From contig NZ_JACTVA010000017.1 of the NCBI RefSeq assembly GCF_014490485.1, positions 26,263 through 90,262 of the forward strand: a stretch of DNA of 64,000 bases, read 5' to 3'. Positions 17,682 through 26,543 of the stretch are shown piece after piece. The DNA is from Teichococcus aerophilus (GTDB lineage: Bacteria > Pseudomonadota > Alphaproteobacteria > Acetobacterales > Acetobacteraceae). Made by a program: the position numbers and the translations under genes. Every line of letters starts with the position of its first letter. Position 1 is the stretch's first letter. The notes under the pieces are model-generated. The model was not told where the DNA came from and did no database searches. It saw nothing but the letters and a program-made list of their open reading frames with translations.

Positions 17682-19226
17682 CTACGACGGGCACAACGGT
17701 TCATCGGCCTCGTCCGGGCGTTCGGTCGCCGCCTCCGCTTCATATCCCAGGAAGACGAAGACGACGATCGCGGTCACGATCGTGACGGCGCAGAGCATCA
17801 GCAGCAGCATGGCGAAGGCGTCGTCATAGGCTCGCACCAGAACCGTGCCGCCGATCCGCGGCAAGGCCTCGGCGGCGCTGGCGAGATTGCCGGTCACCAA
17901 CCGCTGCGCGGCCTGGCTCGTATTTGCCGGAGCCCCGGTGCCTGCCAGATGCCCGGCCGTCAAAGCCGACAGCACGGCGCTGACCACGGCGAGCGCGACG
18001 CCCTCTCCCGCGACGCGGGTGGTGCTGAAGATTCCCGTCGCCATGCCAGCACGCTCCCTGGGCACGACGCTGACGGCGAGCCCGTCCATCAACCCCCAGG
18101 GCAAGGCGATGCCGATGCCGATCAGCGCCATCGGCGCAATCAAGCGCAGGACGTCGCCGCCGATGGGCATACGGCTGAGCCAGAACAGGCCGAGCGCGGA
18201 GACCAGCAGACCGACCCCGCAAATCGTCGCCGGGGCGAACCAGCGTGTCAGCAACCCGGCCGCGATGGGCAGGATCAGCAGCGGTGCCGAGAGCGCGATC
18301 ATGAGGCGGCCTGCTACGATCTCGCTCAGTCCCTCGATGCCGATGAAGCGCACCGGCAGCAGGATCAGCAGCACCACGAAGGCATAGGCCGGCGCCGCCG
18401 CCAGCAATTGCACGCCAACGAAGCGCGGATATCGGAACAAGGTCAGGTCCAGCATCGGCCGGGGGACGCGCCGTTCGATGGCACCGAAAGCCACGAACAT
18501 TACCATTGCACCGGTCAGCAGGCTGGCGACTCCCGGATCTGTCCAGCCGCGTTCGGGCGCCAGCAGCACGCCATAGGTGAAGAGTGCCAGCGCCGCCGTG
18601 AAGCTGAGCGCGCCTCGGCCATCGAGCCCGGCGGCATTGGGATCGCGGGATTCCTTCAGGAAGCGCGTGCCCAGCAGGAAGGAAAGCACGGCCAGCGCGA
18701 CCACGAGCCCGAAGATACTGCGCCAGCCGAAAGCGTCGATCATCAGCCCGGACGCGACCGGGCCGAAGGCCAGGCCCACGCCGAAGCTCGTGCCCACGAT
18801 GCTGAAGGCGCGGATGCGGGCCGGCCCGTCGAACTCCTGAGCGAGTGCCGCCATGCCACCGGAGAAGGCGGCGGCTGCGGCGACGCCCTGCGCGGCGCGC
18901 CCGAGATCGAACCAGAGAATGTCGGGCGCGGCGGAGAGTGCCATGGAAAGGATCGCGAAGGCGCCGACACCAATGAGGAAGACGCGCTTACGGCCATAGG
19001 CATCGGCCAGCGCGCCCGCCGCCATCAGGCTCGACCCGAAGGTCAACATGAAGGCGTTGGTGACCCAGTTCAGCGCGATAGGACTGCCGCCGAGCGCCCG
19101 GCCGATCGCAGGCAGCGCCACTGCCGGTCCGGTGAAAGTCAGCGGCATCGCCGCCGCGGCGAGGCAGACGGTGAGAAGGATGAGCGCCGGCCGGGCCATG
19201 GCCGCCCGCAGATCGGTCTTTGTCAT
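17682..19226 (-). CDS. MFS transporter, DHA2 (EmrB/QacA-like)
   Basis: A 514-residue transporter with about 14 membrane segments, the size and layout of the DHA2 drug:proton antiporters. The frame is open to 19382, but the start at 19226 (MTKTDLRAAMARPAL) gives a normal N-terminus. The loop 2-3 motif is present as GALADAYGRKRVFL about residues 66-80, and the helix 5 motif as GTSFGVGLAFGPVASG. It would export toxic organic compounds. It is divergent from a LysR gene, with a palindromic LysR-type box between them, so induction by that regulator is likely. Confidence 0.9.
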   Translation of the reverse strand: MTKTDLRAAMARPALILLTVCLAAAAMPLTFTGPAVALPAIGRALGGSPIALNWVTNAFMLTFGSSLMAAGALADAYGRKRVFLIGVGAFAILSMALSAAPDILWFDLGRAAQGVAAAAAFSGGMAALAQEFDGPARIRAFSIVGTSFGVGLAFGPVASGLMIDAFGWRSIFGLVVALAVLSFLLGTRFLKESRDPNAAGLDGRGALSFTAALALFTYGVLLAPERGWTDPGVASLLTGAMVMFVAFGAIERRVPRPMLDLTLFRYPRFVGVQLLAAAPAYAFVVLLILLPVRFIGIEGLSEIVAGRLMIALSAPLLILPIAAGLLTRWFAPATICGVGLLVSALGLFWLSRMPIGGDVLRLIAPMALIGIGIALPWGLMDGLAVSVVPRERAGMATGIFSTTRVAGEGVALAVVSAVLSALTAGHLAGTGAPANTSQAAQRLVTGNLASAAEALPRIGGTVLVRAYDDAFAMLLLMLCAVTIVTAIVVFVFLGYEAEAATERPDEADEPLCPS

Positions 19227-19331
19227 GTGTGATGCCCTGTTCGATGCTTGGCGGCCGCGCGGCGCTGCGAGAGGTCGCCTTCTTGTGCAGACAGGATAGA
19301 CTTGAAGGAATGGTCGTCGAGGATGGGTTCC

Positions 19332-19348
19332 TTCCGATCTTAACGGAA
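19332..19348. promoter_or_regulatory. LysR-type T-N11-A operator candidate
   Basis: TTCCG (19332-19336) and CGGAA (19344-19348) form an inverted repeat with a 7-base centre, matching the T-N11-A pattern. It lies 38 bases before the LysR start at 19386 and 106 bases before the MFS start, as expected for an activator that represses itself. Confidence 0.5.
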
Positions 19349-19385
19349 TAGAACGCTCGAATGCCGCATGCCGGAAGGGCACATT

Positions 19386-20309
19386 ATGGATTCGTTGACT
19401 GGCTTGATGGCCTTTGTTCGCACCGCCGATCTCGGCAGCTTCGTCGCGGCGGGACGGGTGCTGGGCTTATCGGCTTCGGCCGTCGGCAAGGCGGTCACCA
19501 AACTGGAACAGCAGCTGGAGATCCGCCTGTTCCAGCGTTCGACCCGCAGCCTGCGTCTCACCGAGGAGGGCCGGGCCTTCCACGAACGTTGCCGACGCAT
19601 CCTCGACGATCTCGACGATGCCCGCGCCATGCTCTCCCGCACAATGGAGGCCCCCCGTGGCAGGCTGCGCGTCAGCACGCCGATCGTGAGCTACCACCTT
19701 CTGCTGCCGGTTCTGCCGGAGTTCATGGCTCTTTATCCCGACATCGAGGTCGACCTCGACTTCAGCGATCGCATCGTCGATCTGATCGACGAGGGCGTCG
19801 ACGTCGCCATCCGCAGCGGCAATCTACCGGACTCGCGCCTGATGACGCGTCGGTTGCGCCCGTTCCAGATGCGGCTGTGCGCGGCACCCTCCTATCTGTC
19901 GCGTCACGGCACGCCGGCCTGCCCGCGCGATCTCGACGGGCATTCAGGCATCCGCTTCCGCTACCCCAACAGCGGCAAGATCCAGGCTTGGCCGCTGACC
20001 TTGGCGGCGGAGGAAGCCGAGCTGCACATGCGCACGGTGATGACCTGCAACAACATGGAGGCGCTGCGTGGCGCCACCGTCGCGGGGCTCGGCATCGGCT
20101 GCATGCCGGACTTCCTGGCGCGCGGGCCGCTGGCGCGGGGAGAGCTGTGCACCCTGCTCGACGAGTGGACCGGCCAGCCCGGCCATTTCAGCCTGATCTG
20201 GCCCTCTAATCGCAACCTCTCGCCGAAAGTCCGCGTCTTCGTCGACTTCATCGGCGAAAGGCTGTTTGCTACGCAGTGCGAACGCCTGACCGGGGCCGAA
20301 AGTCCGTGA
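19386..20309 (+). CDS. LysR-family transcriptional regulator
   Basis: A 307-residue regulator (start at the ATG MDSLTGLMAFVRTADLGSF; an ATG six codons earlier is possible). The winged helix is residues 4-62 (SFVAAGRVLGLSASAVGKAV), and the CrgA-like sensor domain begins at GRLRVSTPIVSYHL. The C-terminal sensor contains VAGLGIGCMPDFLA, a normal feature of the family. It is divergent from the DHA2 exporter and probably activates it on sensing an exported compound. Its 3' end is followed by about 780 bases of decayed sequence. Confidence 0.9.
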   Translation: MDSLTGLMAFVRTADLGSFVAAGRVLGLSASAVGKAVTKLEQQLEIRLFQRSTRSLRLTEEGRAFHERCRRILDDLDDARAMLSRTMEAPRGRLRVSTPIVSYHLLLPVLPEFMALYPDIEVDLDFSDRIVDLIDEGVDVAIRSGNLPDSRLMTRRLRPFQMRLCAAPSYLSRHGTPACPRDLDGHSGIRFRYPNSGKIQAWPLTLAAEEAELHMRTVMTCNNMEALRGATVAGLGIGCMPDFLARGPLARGELCTLLDEWTGQPGHFSLIWPSNRNLSPKVRVFVDFIGERLFATQCERLTGAESP

Positions 20310-20444
20310 ACCGGCTTACGTCGTTCAGCGTCTGCTGACAGCCTCCGCCTTGACCTACGCCGATCGCCGGCATGATCCCGAGGACTTGCAGACCCCCACT
20401 CCCAAGATGCCAGCATTCGCTCCTCGGAAGTGAAGCCATAGTCC

Positions 20445-20505
20445 GCGCCGAGCATGGGCTCGACGCGATTGCGCTGCCGATAGAGGACGTCTTCGCAGGG
20501 GCGTG
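20445..20505 (-). mobile_element. relic of an IS5-family transposase
   Basis: The minus strand reads RPCEDVLYRQRNRVEPMLG, close to the LYRQRNRIERMFG catalytic Glu motif of IS5/IS427 transposases. The flanking sequence shows no further similarity by eye, so only about 20 residues survive. It differs from the transposases at 6180 and 7068 and would be a third element. Confidence 0.3.
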
Positions 20506-20754
20506 ATGCCGCTGTGAAGGCAAGTTTGACCCGACACTTCGCGGGCAATCGTCACATCGGCACGCGCGATACTTCTGGAGGACGCTCTCTCACCTGCCAG
20601 TCGGACAAAGCTTGAAGCGTGGATGGTCAACTGCAAACCGGGCTTGCTGCGGCTCCGTGTGGCCCCGACCGGCTGCATGGGTTGCTGGCCATAGGCCAGG
20701 GACAAATGTGGACGGTCAAATCAATGACTAAGTGATTATAAGACGCCTGCCTGG

Positions 20755-20789
20755 GCGTGGCTTTCGTCGATCACCGATGAAAGCCACGC
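20755..20789. repeat. long perfect inverted repeat (hairpin)
   Basis: GCGTGGCTTTC (20755-20765) and GAAAGCCACGC (20779-20789) are perfectly complementary; the 13-base centre can add a G.T pair and TCG/CGA, leaving a 5-base ATCAC loop. A 15-bp stem with so few faults is unusual in decayed DNA and may be a terminator, a small-RNA hairpin or an element end. No T tract follows on either side. Confidence 0.6.
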
Positions 20790-21087
20790 GCTGAAGTTAC
20801 CGTCCGCGCTTACACGACCGATTCGGCGCAGTTCGGGGTCGTGGACGGGAGCTGGTGCCGGCGCGGCCCGAGCTTCTGGGCGAGCGCCTCGCGGAGCTCC
20901 GCGAGGGCTACACCTGCGCCGGAAGATCGCCGGCATTGCCAGCGCCCGTCAGCTGGCCGGACATCCGCTGGATTCCCGCCACATGTCCAGCCACAGGCCT
21001 GCTGCCAGGCAAGGTGCGGCTGTTCATCGCGGCGCGCTGCGTTGCCGGAGAGCGGCAAGGGCTAAGCCGGCATCGTGGCTACGGGGT

Positions 21088-22431
21088 TCAGCAGCTGAAT
21101 GCATCGGCCGGAGTCTTCAGGCCGAGATTGCCGCGCAGGGTGGTGCCCTCATACTCCTCGCGGAACAGACCGCGGCGGCGCAGTTCCGGTACCACCAGGC
21201 GGATGAAGCGCTCCAGCCCGGTCGGCACGACGGGGGCGGCGATCATGAAGCCGTCGCAGGCCTTCGTGGTGAACCATTCCTCCATGGTGTCGGCGATGGA
21301 TTTCGTGTCACCCTTGAACATATTGCCGCCCATCTGCGGCAGGATGCGCTTGTAGGTCTCGCGCACCGTCAGTTTCTCCTCGTAGGCTACGCGCAGGATG
21401 CCCTTGCCGATGCCGGTATGGCCGACATGGTCGTCCTCGAAGATTGGCATGGGCTCATCCAGCGGATAGTCGCGCATGCGGTGGCCCAGCATCTTCGACA
21501 GATAATCGACGCCGACGGCAGGGGAGACCAGATCCTCCAGCTGCTGGAACAGCGCATCGGCTTCCGCCGCGGTCTCGCCGACGAAGATTGTGACTCCGGC
21601 CAGGATGCGCATATCCGCCTCGGCCCGGCCAAATTTTGGAAGCCTGCCTTTGATGTCGGCATAGAGCCGCTGCGCATTGGCCAGATTGCCTTCGATGGCG
21701 AAGACGCAATCGGCGTGTTGGGCGGAAAGGTCCTTGCCCGCCTCCGACTGACCGGCGGAGAAGATCACTGGATGGCCCTGCGGTGGGCGAGGCGCGTTCA
21801 GCGGACCCTGCACCTGAAAATGCTCGCCCTTGTGGTGCAGCCGGCGGACCTTTTCCGGCAGCAGGAATGTGCCGCTCTCCTTGTCCTGCGGGAAGGCGTC
21901 ATCCGCCCAGCTGTCCCAGAGCCCCTTGACCACGCTGGCGAACTCGGAGGCGCGGGGATAACGCGTGTCGCGCGCCATGTGTTCCGTATGGCTGAAGTTC
22001 AGCGCATCCTCGGGGTTGGAGGTGGTGACCAGGTTCCACCCGGCACGCCCGCCGCTGAGATGATCCAGCGAGGCGAAGCGCCGCGCCACATGGAAGGGCT
22101 CGTCATAGGTGGTGGTGGCGGTGGCCACCAGGCCGATATGGCTGGTGGCCATGGACAGCGCCGCCAGCAGCGTCACCGGCTCGAACACGCCGGGGCGGTC
22201 GGAGGGACTGGTGGCGCGGAACAGATCCGGCTTGTCCAGCTGCCGCACGCCATTGCCATCGGCCAGGAAGAGCAGGTCGAACTTCCCCGCCTCGGCGATC
22301 TGCGCCAGGCGGATGGCGTTCTGCAGATTGGCGGCGGGGCGGTCCCAGGCCTCGGGATGGCGCCATTCGCCGACATGGCTGCCCGCCGCATTGGCATTGG
22401 CTGCCAGAACCATCTTTCTCATCGCAATCAT
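21088..22431 (-). CDS. LLM-class flavin-dependent monooxygenase, NtaA/SnaA/DszA family
   Basis: A 447-residue flavin monooxygenase. The start at 22431 (MIAMRKMVLAANANAAG) overlaps the stop of the binding-protein gene as ATGA; the frame further upstream belongs to that gene's shadow. Typical features are HPEAWDRPAANLQNAIRLAQ, the TATSHIGLVATATTTYDEP strand, and SGGRAGWNLVTTSNP about residues 125-140, which form the FMN and active site. Relatives oxidise nitrilotriacetate, dibenzothiophene sulfone, pristinamycin or sulfonates using FMNH2 from a separate reductase. Here the paired binding protein suggests oxidation of an imported organosulfur or amine compound; the substrate is unknown. Confidence 0.9.
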   Translation of the reverse strand: MIAMRKMVLAANANAAGSHVGEWRHPEAWDRPAANLQNAIRLAQIAEAGKFDLLFLADGNGVRQLDKPDLFRATSPSDRPGVFEPVTLLAALSMATSHIGLVATATTTYDEPFHVARRFASLDHLSGGRAGWNLVTTSNPEDALNFSHTEHMARDTRYPRASEFASVVKGLWDSWADDAFPQDKESGTFLLPEKVRRLHHKGEHFQVQGPLNAPRPPQGHPVIFSAGQSEAGKDLSAQHADCVFAIEGNLANAQRLYADIKGRLPKFGRAEADMRILAGVTIFVGETAAEADALFQQLEDLVSPAVGVDYLSKMLGHRMRDYPLDEPMPIFEDDHVGHTGIGKGILRVAYEEKLTVRETYKRILPQMGGNMFKGDTKSIADTMEEWFTTKACDGFMIAAPVVPTGLERFIRLVVPELRRRGLFREEYEGTTLRGNLGLKTPADAFSC

Positions 22432-24023
22432 CCCCGCCTGACGTTCCAAAAGACCGGAAAGCCCTGCACGATCCCGGTCAGATCCTTGCGATGCGCGATC
22501 GGCGCGAAGAACTGGCCGAGCGGCACATAGGGCACATCCTGGAAGGCACGCGCCTGCACCTCCCGCGCCACGCGCTGCTGCGCGGCCAGGTCCGGCGCAT
22601 CCAGCCAGGACTGCCGCAGGGATTCCAGCTCTGGCAGGGTTGGCCAACCGGTCCAGGCATCATTGCCGGTGCCCTGCAGCGACTGGTGCACGGCGGGGTT
22701 GATGACGGACAGCCCGCTCCAGATGCCGAAATAGACGCTCCATCCGCCCTGCTCCGGTGGCTCCTTCTTCACCACCCGGGCGCTGACTGTGCCCCAGTCA
22801 GCCACCTGGTAGTCGACATTGAAACCCATGCGTGCCAACTGGTCGGCGGCCACGTCGCTGGCGGCCTTGACCGCGGCGCGGTCGGCCGGGCCCAGCACCA
22901 CGATGCGCTCGCCCTTGTAGCCGGCGGCGCTCAGCGCGCGCTTCGCCTGCTCCATGTCCGGCGTGTCGGTGATGCCGGAGAGACCGACATCCGAGGCATA
23001 GGGCGTGCCCGGCGGGAAGAAGCCGACACCGGTGCGGTAAAGCGCCGGATCCGTGCCCGCCATGGCATTCATGAATTCCATCTGGCTGGTGGCGCGCAGC
23101 ACGATGCGGCGGATTTCCGGATTGTCGAAGGGCGGGTTCAGAAAGTTGAACCGCATGATCGGCATGCCGCCGGAAGTGTCGTTGATGGAGACGGCGATGT
23201 TGCGATGCCGGGTTAGCATCGGCAGGTAGTCTGGGGTGGGAGTTTCCCACCAGTCCACCTCGCCATTCTGCAGCGCGCCGGCGGCAGTCGCGGCATCGGT
23301 GATGATCACCCATTCCACCCGGTCGAAATGCGCCACCTTGGGGCCCGCGGTCCAGCCCAGCTCGCCGTCGGGGCGCGGGCGATAGGCCTCGTGCTTCGCG
23401 AAGACGACACGGGCGCCGATGACGCTCTCGTTCTGCATCAGCTTGTAGGGTCCGCTGCCCATCACCTCCGTCACCTGCTGGTGTGGCGAGAGCTTCGCCA
23501 GCCGCTCCGGCATGATGGCGACCATATTGGCGGTCGATTTCGCGAGAGCGAAGGGCAGCAGCGGGAAGGGTCGCTTCATGCGGAAGCGGATGGTGCGGTC
23601 ATCGGCGGCCGAGACCTCGTCGGTTGCCGCCATCAGCAGCTTGCCGAAACTGTCCCGCGCACCCCAGCGCTGGATGCTGGCCACGCAATCCCGTGCCAGC
23701 ACCGGCGTGCCGTCATGGAAGATCAGGCCGGGCCGCAGCGTGATGCTCCAGCGCTTCTGGTCGGCATCGACTTGCCAGCTTTCGGCCATCTGCGGCTGTG
23801 GGAGCAGGTTCTTGTCCAGGCCGAACAGCGTGTCATAGACCAGGTAGGCGTAGTTCCGCGTTACCTGCGTGGAGGAATAGACCGGGTCGAAGCCGGTGAT
23901 ATCCGTCTGCGGGATGAATCGCAGCACACGCTGCGATTGCGCCGCCACCAGGGCCGGCGTCCCAAGGGTGGCCCCGCCAGCCAGGGCGCCTGCCAGGGCC
24001 AGGGCCCGTCTTCGTCCTATCAT
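22428..24023 (-). CDS. ABC transporter substrate-binding protein, family 5
   Basis: A 531-residue secreted binding protein with a signal peptide containing GRRRALALAGALAGGATLG and cleavage near AAQS at about residue 29. Family marks are present: VYDTLFGLDKNLLPQPQMAE and LRPGLIFHDGTPV near residue 95-107, GSGPYKL near 190. It forms a two-gene unit with the overlapping flavin monooxygenase downstream. No permease is nearby. About 90-105 bases upstream of its start is a copy of the palindrome found at the promoter of the adjacent GntR gene, so that GntR probably controls it. Confidence 0.88.
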   Translation of the reverse strand: MIGRRRALALAGALAGGATLGTPALVAAQSQRVLRFIPQTDITGFDPVYSSTQVTRNYAYLVYDTLFGLDKNLLPQPQMAESWQVDADQKRWSITLRPGLIFHDGTPVLARDCVASIQRWGARDSFGKLLMAATDEVSAADDRTIRFRMKRPFPLLPFALAKSTANMVAIMPERLAKLSPHQQVTEVMGSGPYKLMQNESVIGARVVFAKHEAYRPRPDGELGWTAGPKVAHFDRVEWVIITDAATAAGALQNGEVDWWETPTPDYLPMLTRHRNIAVSINDTSGGMPIMRFNFLNPPFDNPEIRRIVLRATSQMEFMNAMAGTDPALYRTGVGFFPPGTPYASDVGLSGITDTPDMEQAKRALSAAGYKGERIVVLGPADRAAVKAASDVAADQLARMGFNVDYQVADWGTVSARVVKKEPPEQGGWSVYFGIWSGLSVINPAVHQSLQGTGNDAWTGWPTLPELESLRQSWLDAPDLAAQQRVAREVQARAFQDVPYVPLGQFFAPIAHRKDLTGIVQGFPVFWNVRRG

Positions 24024-24113
24024 CTCTTGTCCAGTCCCCGCTCGCGATGCGCCGTGCCCGGGGTTTTCCCCTGTTGCGAAGCGACACTAGAGAAGGGGGG
24101 GCAGCGGTCAAGG

Positions 24114-24128
24114 AATTTTCGAAATTAT
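24114..24128. promoter_or_regulatory. second copy of the GntR operator candidate
   Basis: Read on the minus strand this is ATAATTTCGAAAATT, sharing 12 bases (ATAATTTCGAAA) with the palindrome at 24813-24828. It overlaps the GntR stop codon and lies upstream of the binding-protein/monooxygenase unit. Confidence 0.6.
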
Positions 24129-24802
24129 TCGCGCTGGAGCACCGCCATGATGGCGGCGGCGCCATGCCGGATATGCCGCCGCAGGATCAGCACCGCCATT
24201 TCTGCGTCCCGTGCCAGGATGGCCTCCGTCAGGCGGGCATGATCTTGCTTCAGCACTGCCTCCTCCAGCGGCGGCGGCCGTAGCAGGTTGCGGTAGCGGC
24301 TCCAGTGGTCCCACAGCAGCTGATGGAACATGTCCTGCAAGAAATGGCGGCTGCCCGATAGGGTCTGATAGTGAAAGTCCTGATGCGCCTGGCGCCAGAC
24401 CAGGTTCAGCACGGAGCCATCCCGCGCGGCATACATGGGCAAGGCCTGCAGCCGATCATGCGCCTCCGCCACCTGCCGCAGCCAAGCCGCATCCCCGGCG
24501 CGGATGGAATCCTCCAACATCAGCGTTTCGAGCCGTTCGCGCGTGCTCAGCACCTGTTCGAAATGCGCCAGGTTGAGGGCGGCGACGCGGAAGCCGCGCT
24601 GGTCGTGCGCCTCCACCAGCAAAGTGGCGGAAAGCCGGTACAGCGCTTCCCGCAGTGGGGTCATGCCGATGCCGTATTGCGACCGCAGCCGGTCCAGCGC
24701 CAGCTTTGAGCCGGGCGGCAGCACGCCGGCGATCACATCCTCCCGCAGCCGGCCATAGATGCGAGAGGCGAGAGTCGCGGCTGCTTCGCGCGCATCGGAC
24801 AT
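24125..24802 (-). CDS. GntR-family regulator, FCD subfamily
   Basis: A 225-residue regulator: winged helix at residues 8-70 (LPPGSKLALDRLRSQYGIGMTPLREALYRLSAT) and an FCD domain behind it (VLSTRERLETLMLEDSIRAGD, and HQDFHYQTLSGS as the ligand/metal region). The start at 24802 has GGAG at correct spacing; the longer frame to 24862 runs through the operator palindrome. A perfect 16-bp palindrome sits 11 to 26 bases before the start and a near copy before the downstream binding-protein gene, so it is likely autoregulatory and controls the uptake and monooxygenase unit. Confidence 0.9.
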   Translation of the reverse strand: MSDAREAAATLASRIYGRLREDVIAGVLPPGSKLALDRLRSQYGIGMTPLREALYRLSATLLVEAHDQRGFRVAALNLAHFEQVLSTRERLETLMLEDSIRAGDAAWLRQVAEAHDRLQALPMYAARDGSVLNLVWRQAHQDFHYQTLSGSRHFLQDMFHQLLWDHWSRYRNLLRPPPLEEAVLKQDHARLTEAILARDAEMAVLILRRHIRHGAAAIMAVLQRE

Positions 24803-24812
24803 AGCTCGCTCC

Positions 24813-24828
24813 ATAATTTCGAAATTAT
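24813..24828. promoter_or_regulatory. perfect 16-bp palindrome, GntR operator candidate
   Basis: ATAATTTCGAAATTAT reads identically on both strands and is strikingly AT-rich in a high-GC region. It lies directly upstream of the GntR gene start at 24802, where binding would block transcription. Confidence 0.7.
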
Positions 24829-24858
24829 AGGCAAGATAGCCGCTCAGGGCACCCGCCG

Positions 24859-25548
24859 TCACTCACCCATCATATAGGCCTGGATGAACAGGATATGCGC
24901 CCGCATGGTCTGGCGGGCGCCCTCCCGGTCGCGGGCCCGCAGCGCCGCCACCATCGCGTGGTGCTGCGTCTGCAGGGTGGCGCGATGACCCGGCGTATTG
25001 CCGCGCGCCTTTAGCTGACCCCAATCGGTGCGCTCCCGCACCCGCGCCAGCGAGCGGCTCATGCCGACCACCGCTGCGTTGTGCGTGGCCTGGGCGAAGG
25101 CGTCGTGAAGCGCCGCGTCCCAGTGCTCGAATTCCGCCAGCGTCCCAGCCGCATCGGTGCCGTGCAGGCAATCCTCCATCCGCACCAGATCGGCGGGAGT
25201 GGCACGCAGCACGGCCAAGGCAAGCATTTCCGGCTCCAGCAGCAGCCGGCTTTCCAGCACGGCGGCGGGGCTGAGCGCTTCCTCTTCCGGTGTCGAGGCA
25301 GGGGACGCGGCCTTGCGGAAGGTACCGCGCCCGACATGGCGCTCCAGCAGCCCGGCGCGTTCTAACCCGTCCAGCGCCCGACGCAGCGTGTTTCGCGCCA
25401 CGCCATAGGTCTCGCTCAGGGCGCGCTCGGTCGGCAGCCTCTCGCCCGGCTGCCAGCGGCCTGCCTGCAGCGCCGCGGCCAGGGCTTGCTGAAGCCGGGC
25501 GGCGGTGCGGTCTGCGGGCTTGACTGGATCAACCATACCATGAACCAT
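24859..25548 (-). CDS. GntR-family regulator, FadR-like
   Basis: A 229-residue regulator with the full FadR-type winged helix GERLPTERALSETYGVARNT then RRALDGLERAGLLERHVGRG (residues 36-80) and an FCD domain (EHWDAALHDAFAQATHN is the conserved metal/ligand helix). It is divergent from the FAH-family hydrolase gene at 25602, with 53 bases between, and probably represses that gene and the binding protein behind it. Start at 25548 (ATG, MVHGMVDP) or at the ATG four codons later. The next gene in its direction is another GntR, 57 bases away; each appears tied to its own operon. Confidence 0.9.
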   Translation of the reverse strand: MVHGMVDPVKPADRTAARLQQALAAALQAGRWQPGERLPTERALSETYGVARNTLRRALDGLERAGLLERHVGRGTFRKAASPASTPEEEALSPAAVLESRLLLEPEMLALAVLRATPADLVRMEDCLHGTDAAGTLAEFEHWDAALHDAFAQATHNAAVVGMSRSLARVRERTDWGQLKARGNTPGHRATLQTQHHAMVAALRARDREGARQTMRAHILFIQAYMMGE

Positions 25549-25601
25549 AGCTCATTATTGGATCACTTTGAAGCCAAATTGGTATAGTTGGAGAGACAGA
25601 G

Positions 25602-26495
25602 ATGCGCTTGGCCATGATCCGGATCGATGGGGTGCCGCAGCCGGCACAGGTGGATGCCGAAGGCCGCCACTACTGGCCCCTGGCCGAGCTGGCGCCGGAC
25701 CTGCCCGCCGACATGGCGGGGGTGATCGCGGCGCTGACCGGCGGCGCGCGCATCCCGGAGCCGGGTAGCCCAGGCCGGCCGTTGGCCGACGATCTGCTGA
25801 CGGCGCCGCTGCCCAATCCGCCGCGCAACATCTTCTGTGTCGGCAAGAACTACCATGCGCATGCGCGGGAGTTTGCCCGCAGCGGCTATGACTCCTCCTC
25901 GACCAGCGCGGCGGACGCCATCCCCAAGGCGCCGATCATCTTCAGCAAGCCCTTCACCGCGATCTCCGGCCCTTGGGACAACATCCCGCTCTGGCCGGGT
26001 TTGGACCAGGGCGTGGATTACGAGGCGGAGCTGGCGGTGGTTATCGGCCGCGGCGGCCGCAACATTGCGCGCGACCAGGCGCTGCAGCATGTCTTCGGCT
26101 ATACCGTGGTGAATGATGTGACGGCCCGCGACCTGCAGGGCACGCACAAGCAGTGGCTGCTGGGCAAGGGCATCGACGGCTTCTGCCCCATGGGGCCCTG
26201 GATCGTCACCGCCGATGAGATCGGCGACCGCCCGCTGCGCATCACCTGCACGGTCAATGACGAGGCGCGGCAGGATGCCTCCACCGCCGATCTGATTTTC
26301 GACGTGCCGGAGCTGATCCAGACCATTTCCCGAAGCATGGCGCTGCTACCGGGCGACGTCATCGCAACCGGCACGCCGGAAGGCGTCGGCATTGGCTTCA
26401 AACCGCCGCGCTTCCTGCGCGATGGCGATGTGGTGGACTGTGCGATCGAGGGCATCGGCCGCATCCGTAACCGGCTGTGCCGCATGCCGGGCTGA
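25602..26495 (+). CDS. fumarylacetoacetate hydrolase family protein
   Basis: A 297-residue FAH-fold enzyme. NIFCVGKNYHAHAREF about residues 76-91 and the metal-binding DYEAELAVVIG about 139-149 (two acidic ligands) are the family signatures, followed by GYTVVNDVTARDLQ and the C-terminal PGDVIATGTPEGVG. Members cleave C-C bonds, decarboxylate or tautomerise oxo-acids such as 2-hydroxyhepta-2,4-diene-1,7-dioate, acylpyruvates or oxaloacetate. It is divergent from a GntR and followed by a tripartite-tricarboxylate-type binding protein, so it probably degrades an imported oxo- or hydroxy-acid. Confidence 0.92.
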   Translation: MRLAMIRIDGVPQPAQVDAEGRHYWPLAELAPDLPADMAGVIAALTGGARIPEPGSPGRPLADDLLTAPLPNPPRNIFCVGKNYHAHAREFARSGYDSSSTSAADAIPKAPIIFSKPFTAISGPWDNIPLWPGLDQGVDYEAELAVVIGRGGRNIARDQALQHVFGYTVVNDVTARDLQGTHKQWLLGKGIDGFCPMGPWIVTADEIGDRPLRITCTVNDEARQDASTADLIFDVPELIQTISRSMALLPGDVIATGTPEGVGIGFKPPRFLRDGDVVDCAIEGIGRIRNRLCRMPG

Positions 26496-26543
26496 ACCAA
26501 CAAGTCCGGGCGGGCCAACCGCCCCGTTAGAGGGAAAAGGATC

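Larger units (their letters stand above)
20310..21087. other. non-coding region with IS debris and a strong hairpin
   Basis: No intact gene is seen. A fragment of an IS5-type transposase lies near 20445-20505 on the minus strand, and a long perfect hairpin at 20755-20789. Small open frames here have the Arg/Ser/Pro-rich composition of non-coding high-GC sequence. Confidence 0.5.

Noticed and set aside
17628..19232. 534-codon plus-strand frame
   Set aside because: Antisense to the DHA2 transporter; highly polar composition with no domain.
19227..19382. 52-residue N-terminal extension of the DHA2 transporter
   Set aside because: Arg/Pro-rich, contains the LysR box, and the ATG at 19226 gives the normal family start.
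20983..22530. 515-codon plus-strand frame
   Set aside because: Antisense to the flavin monooxygenase; no motif.
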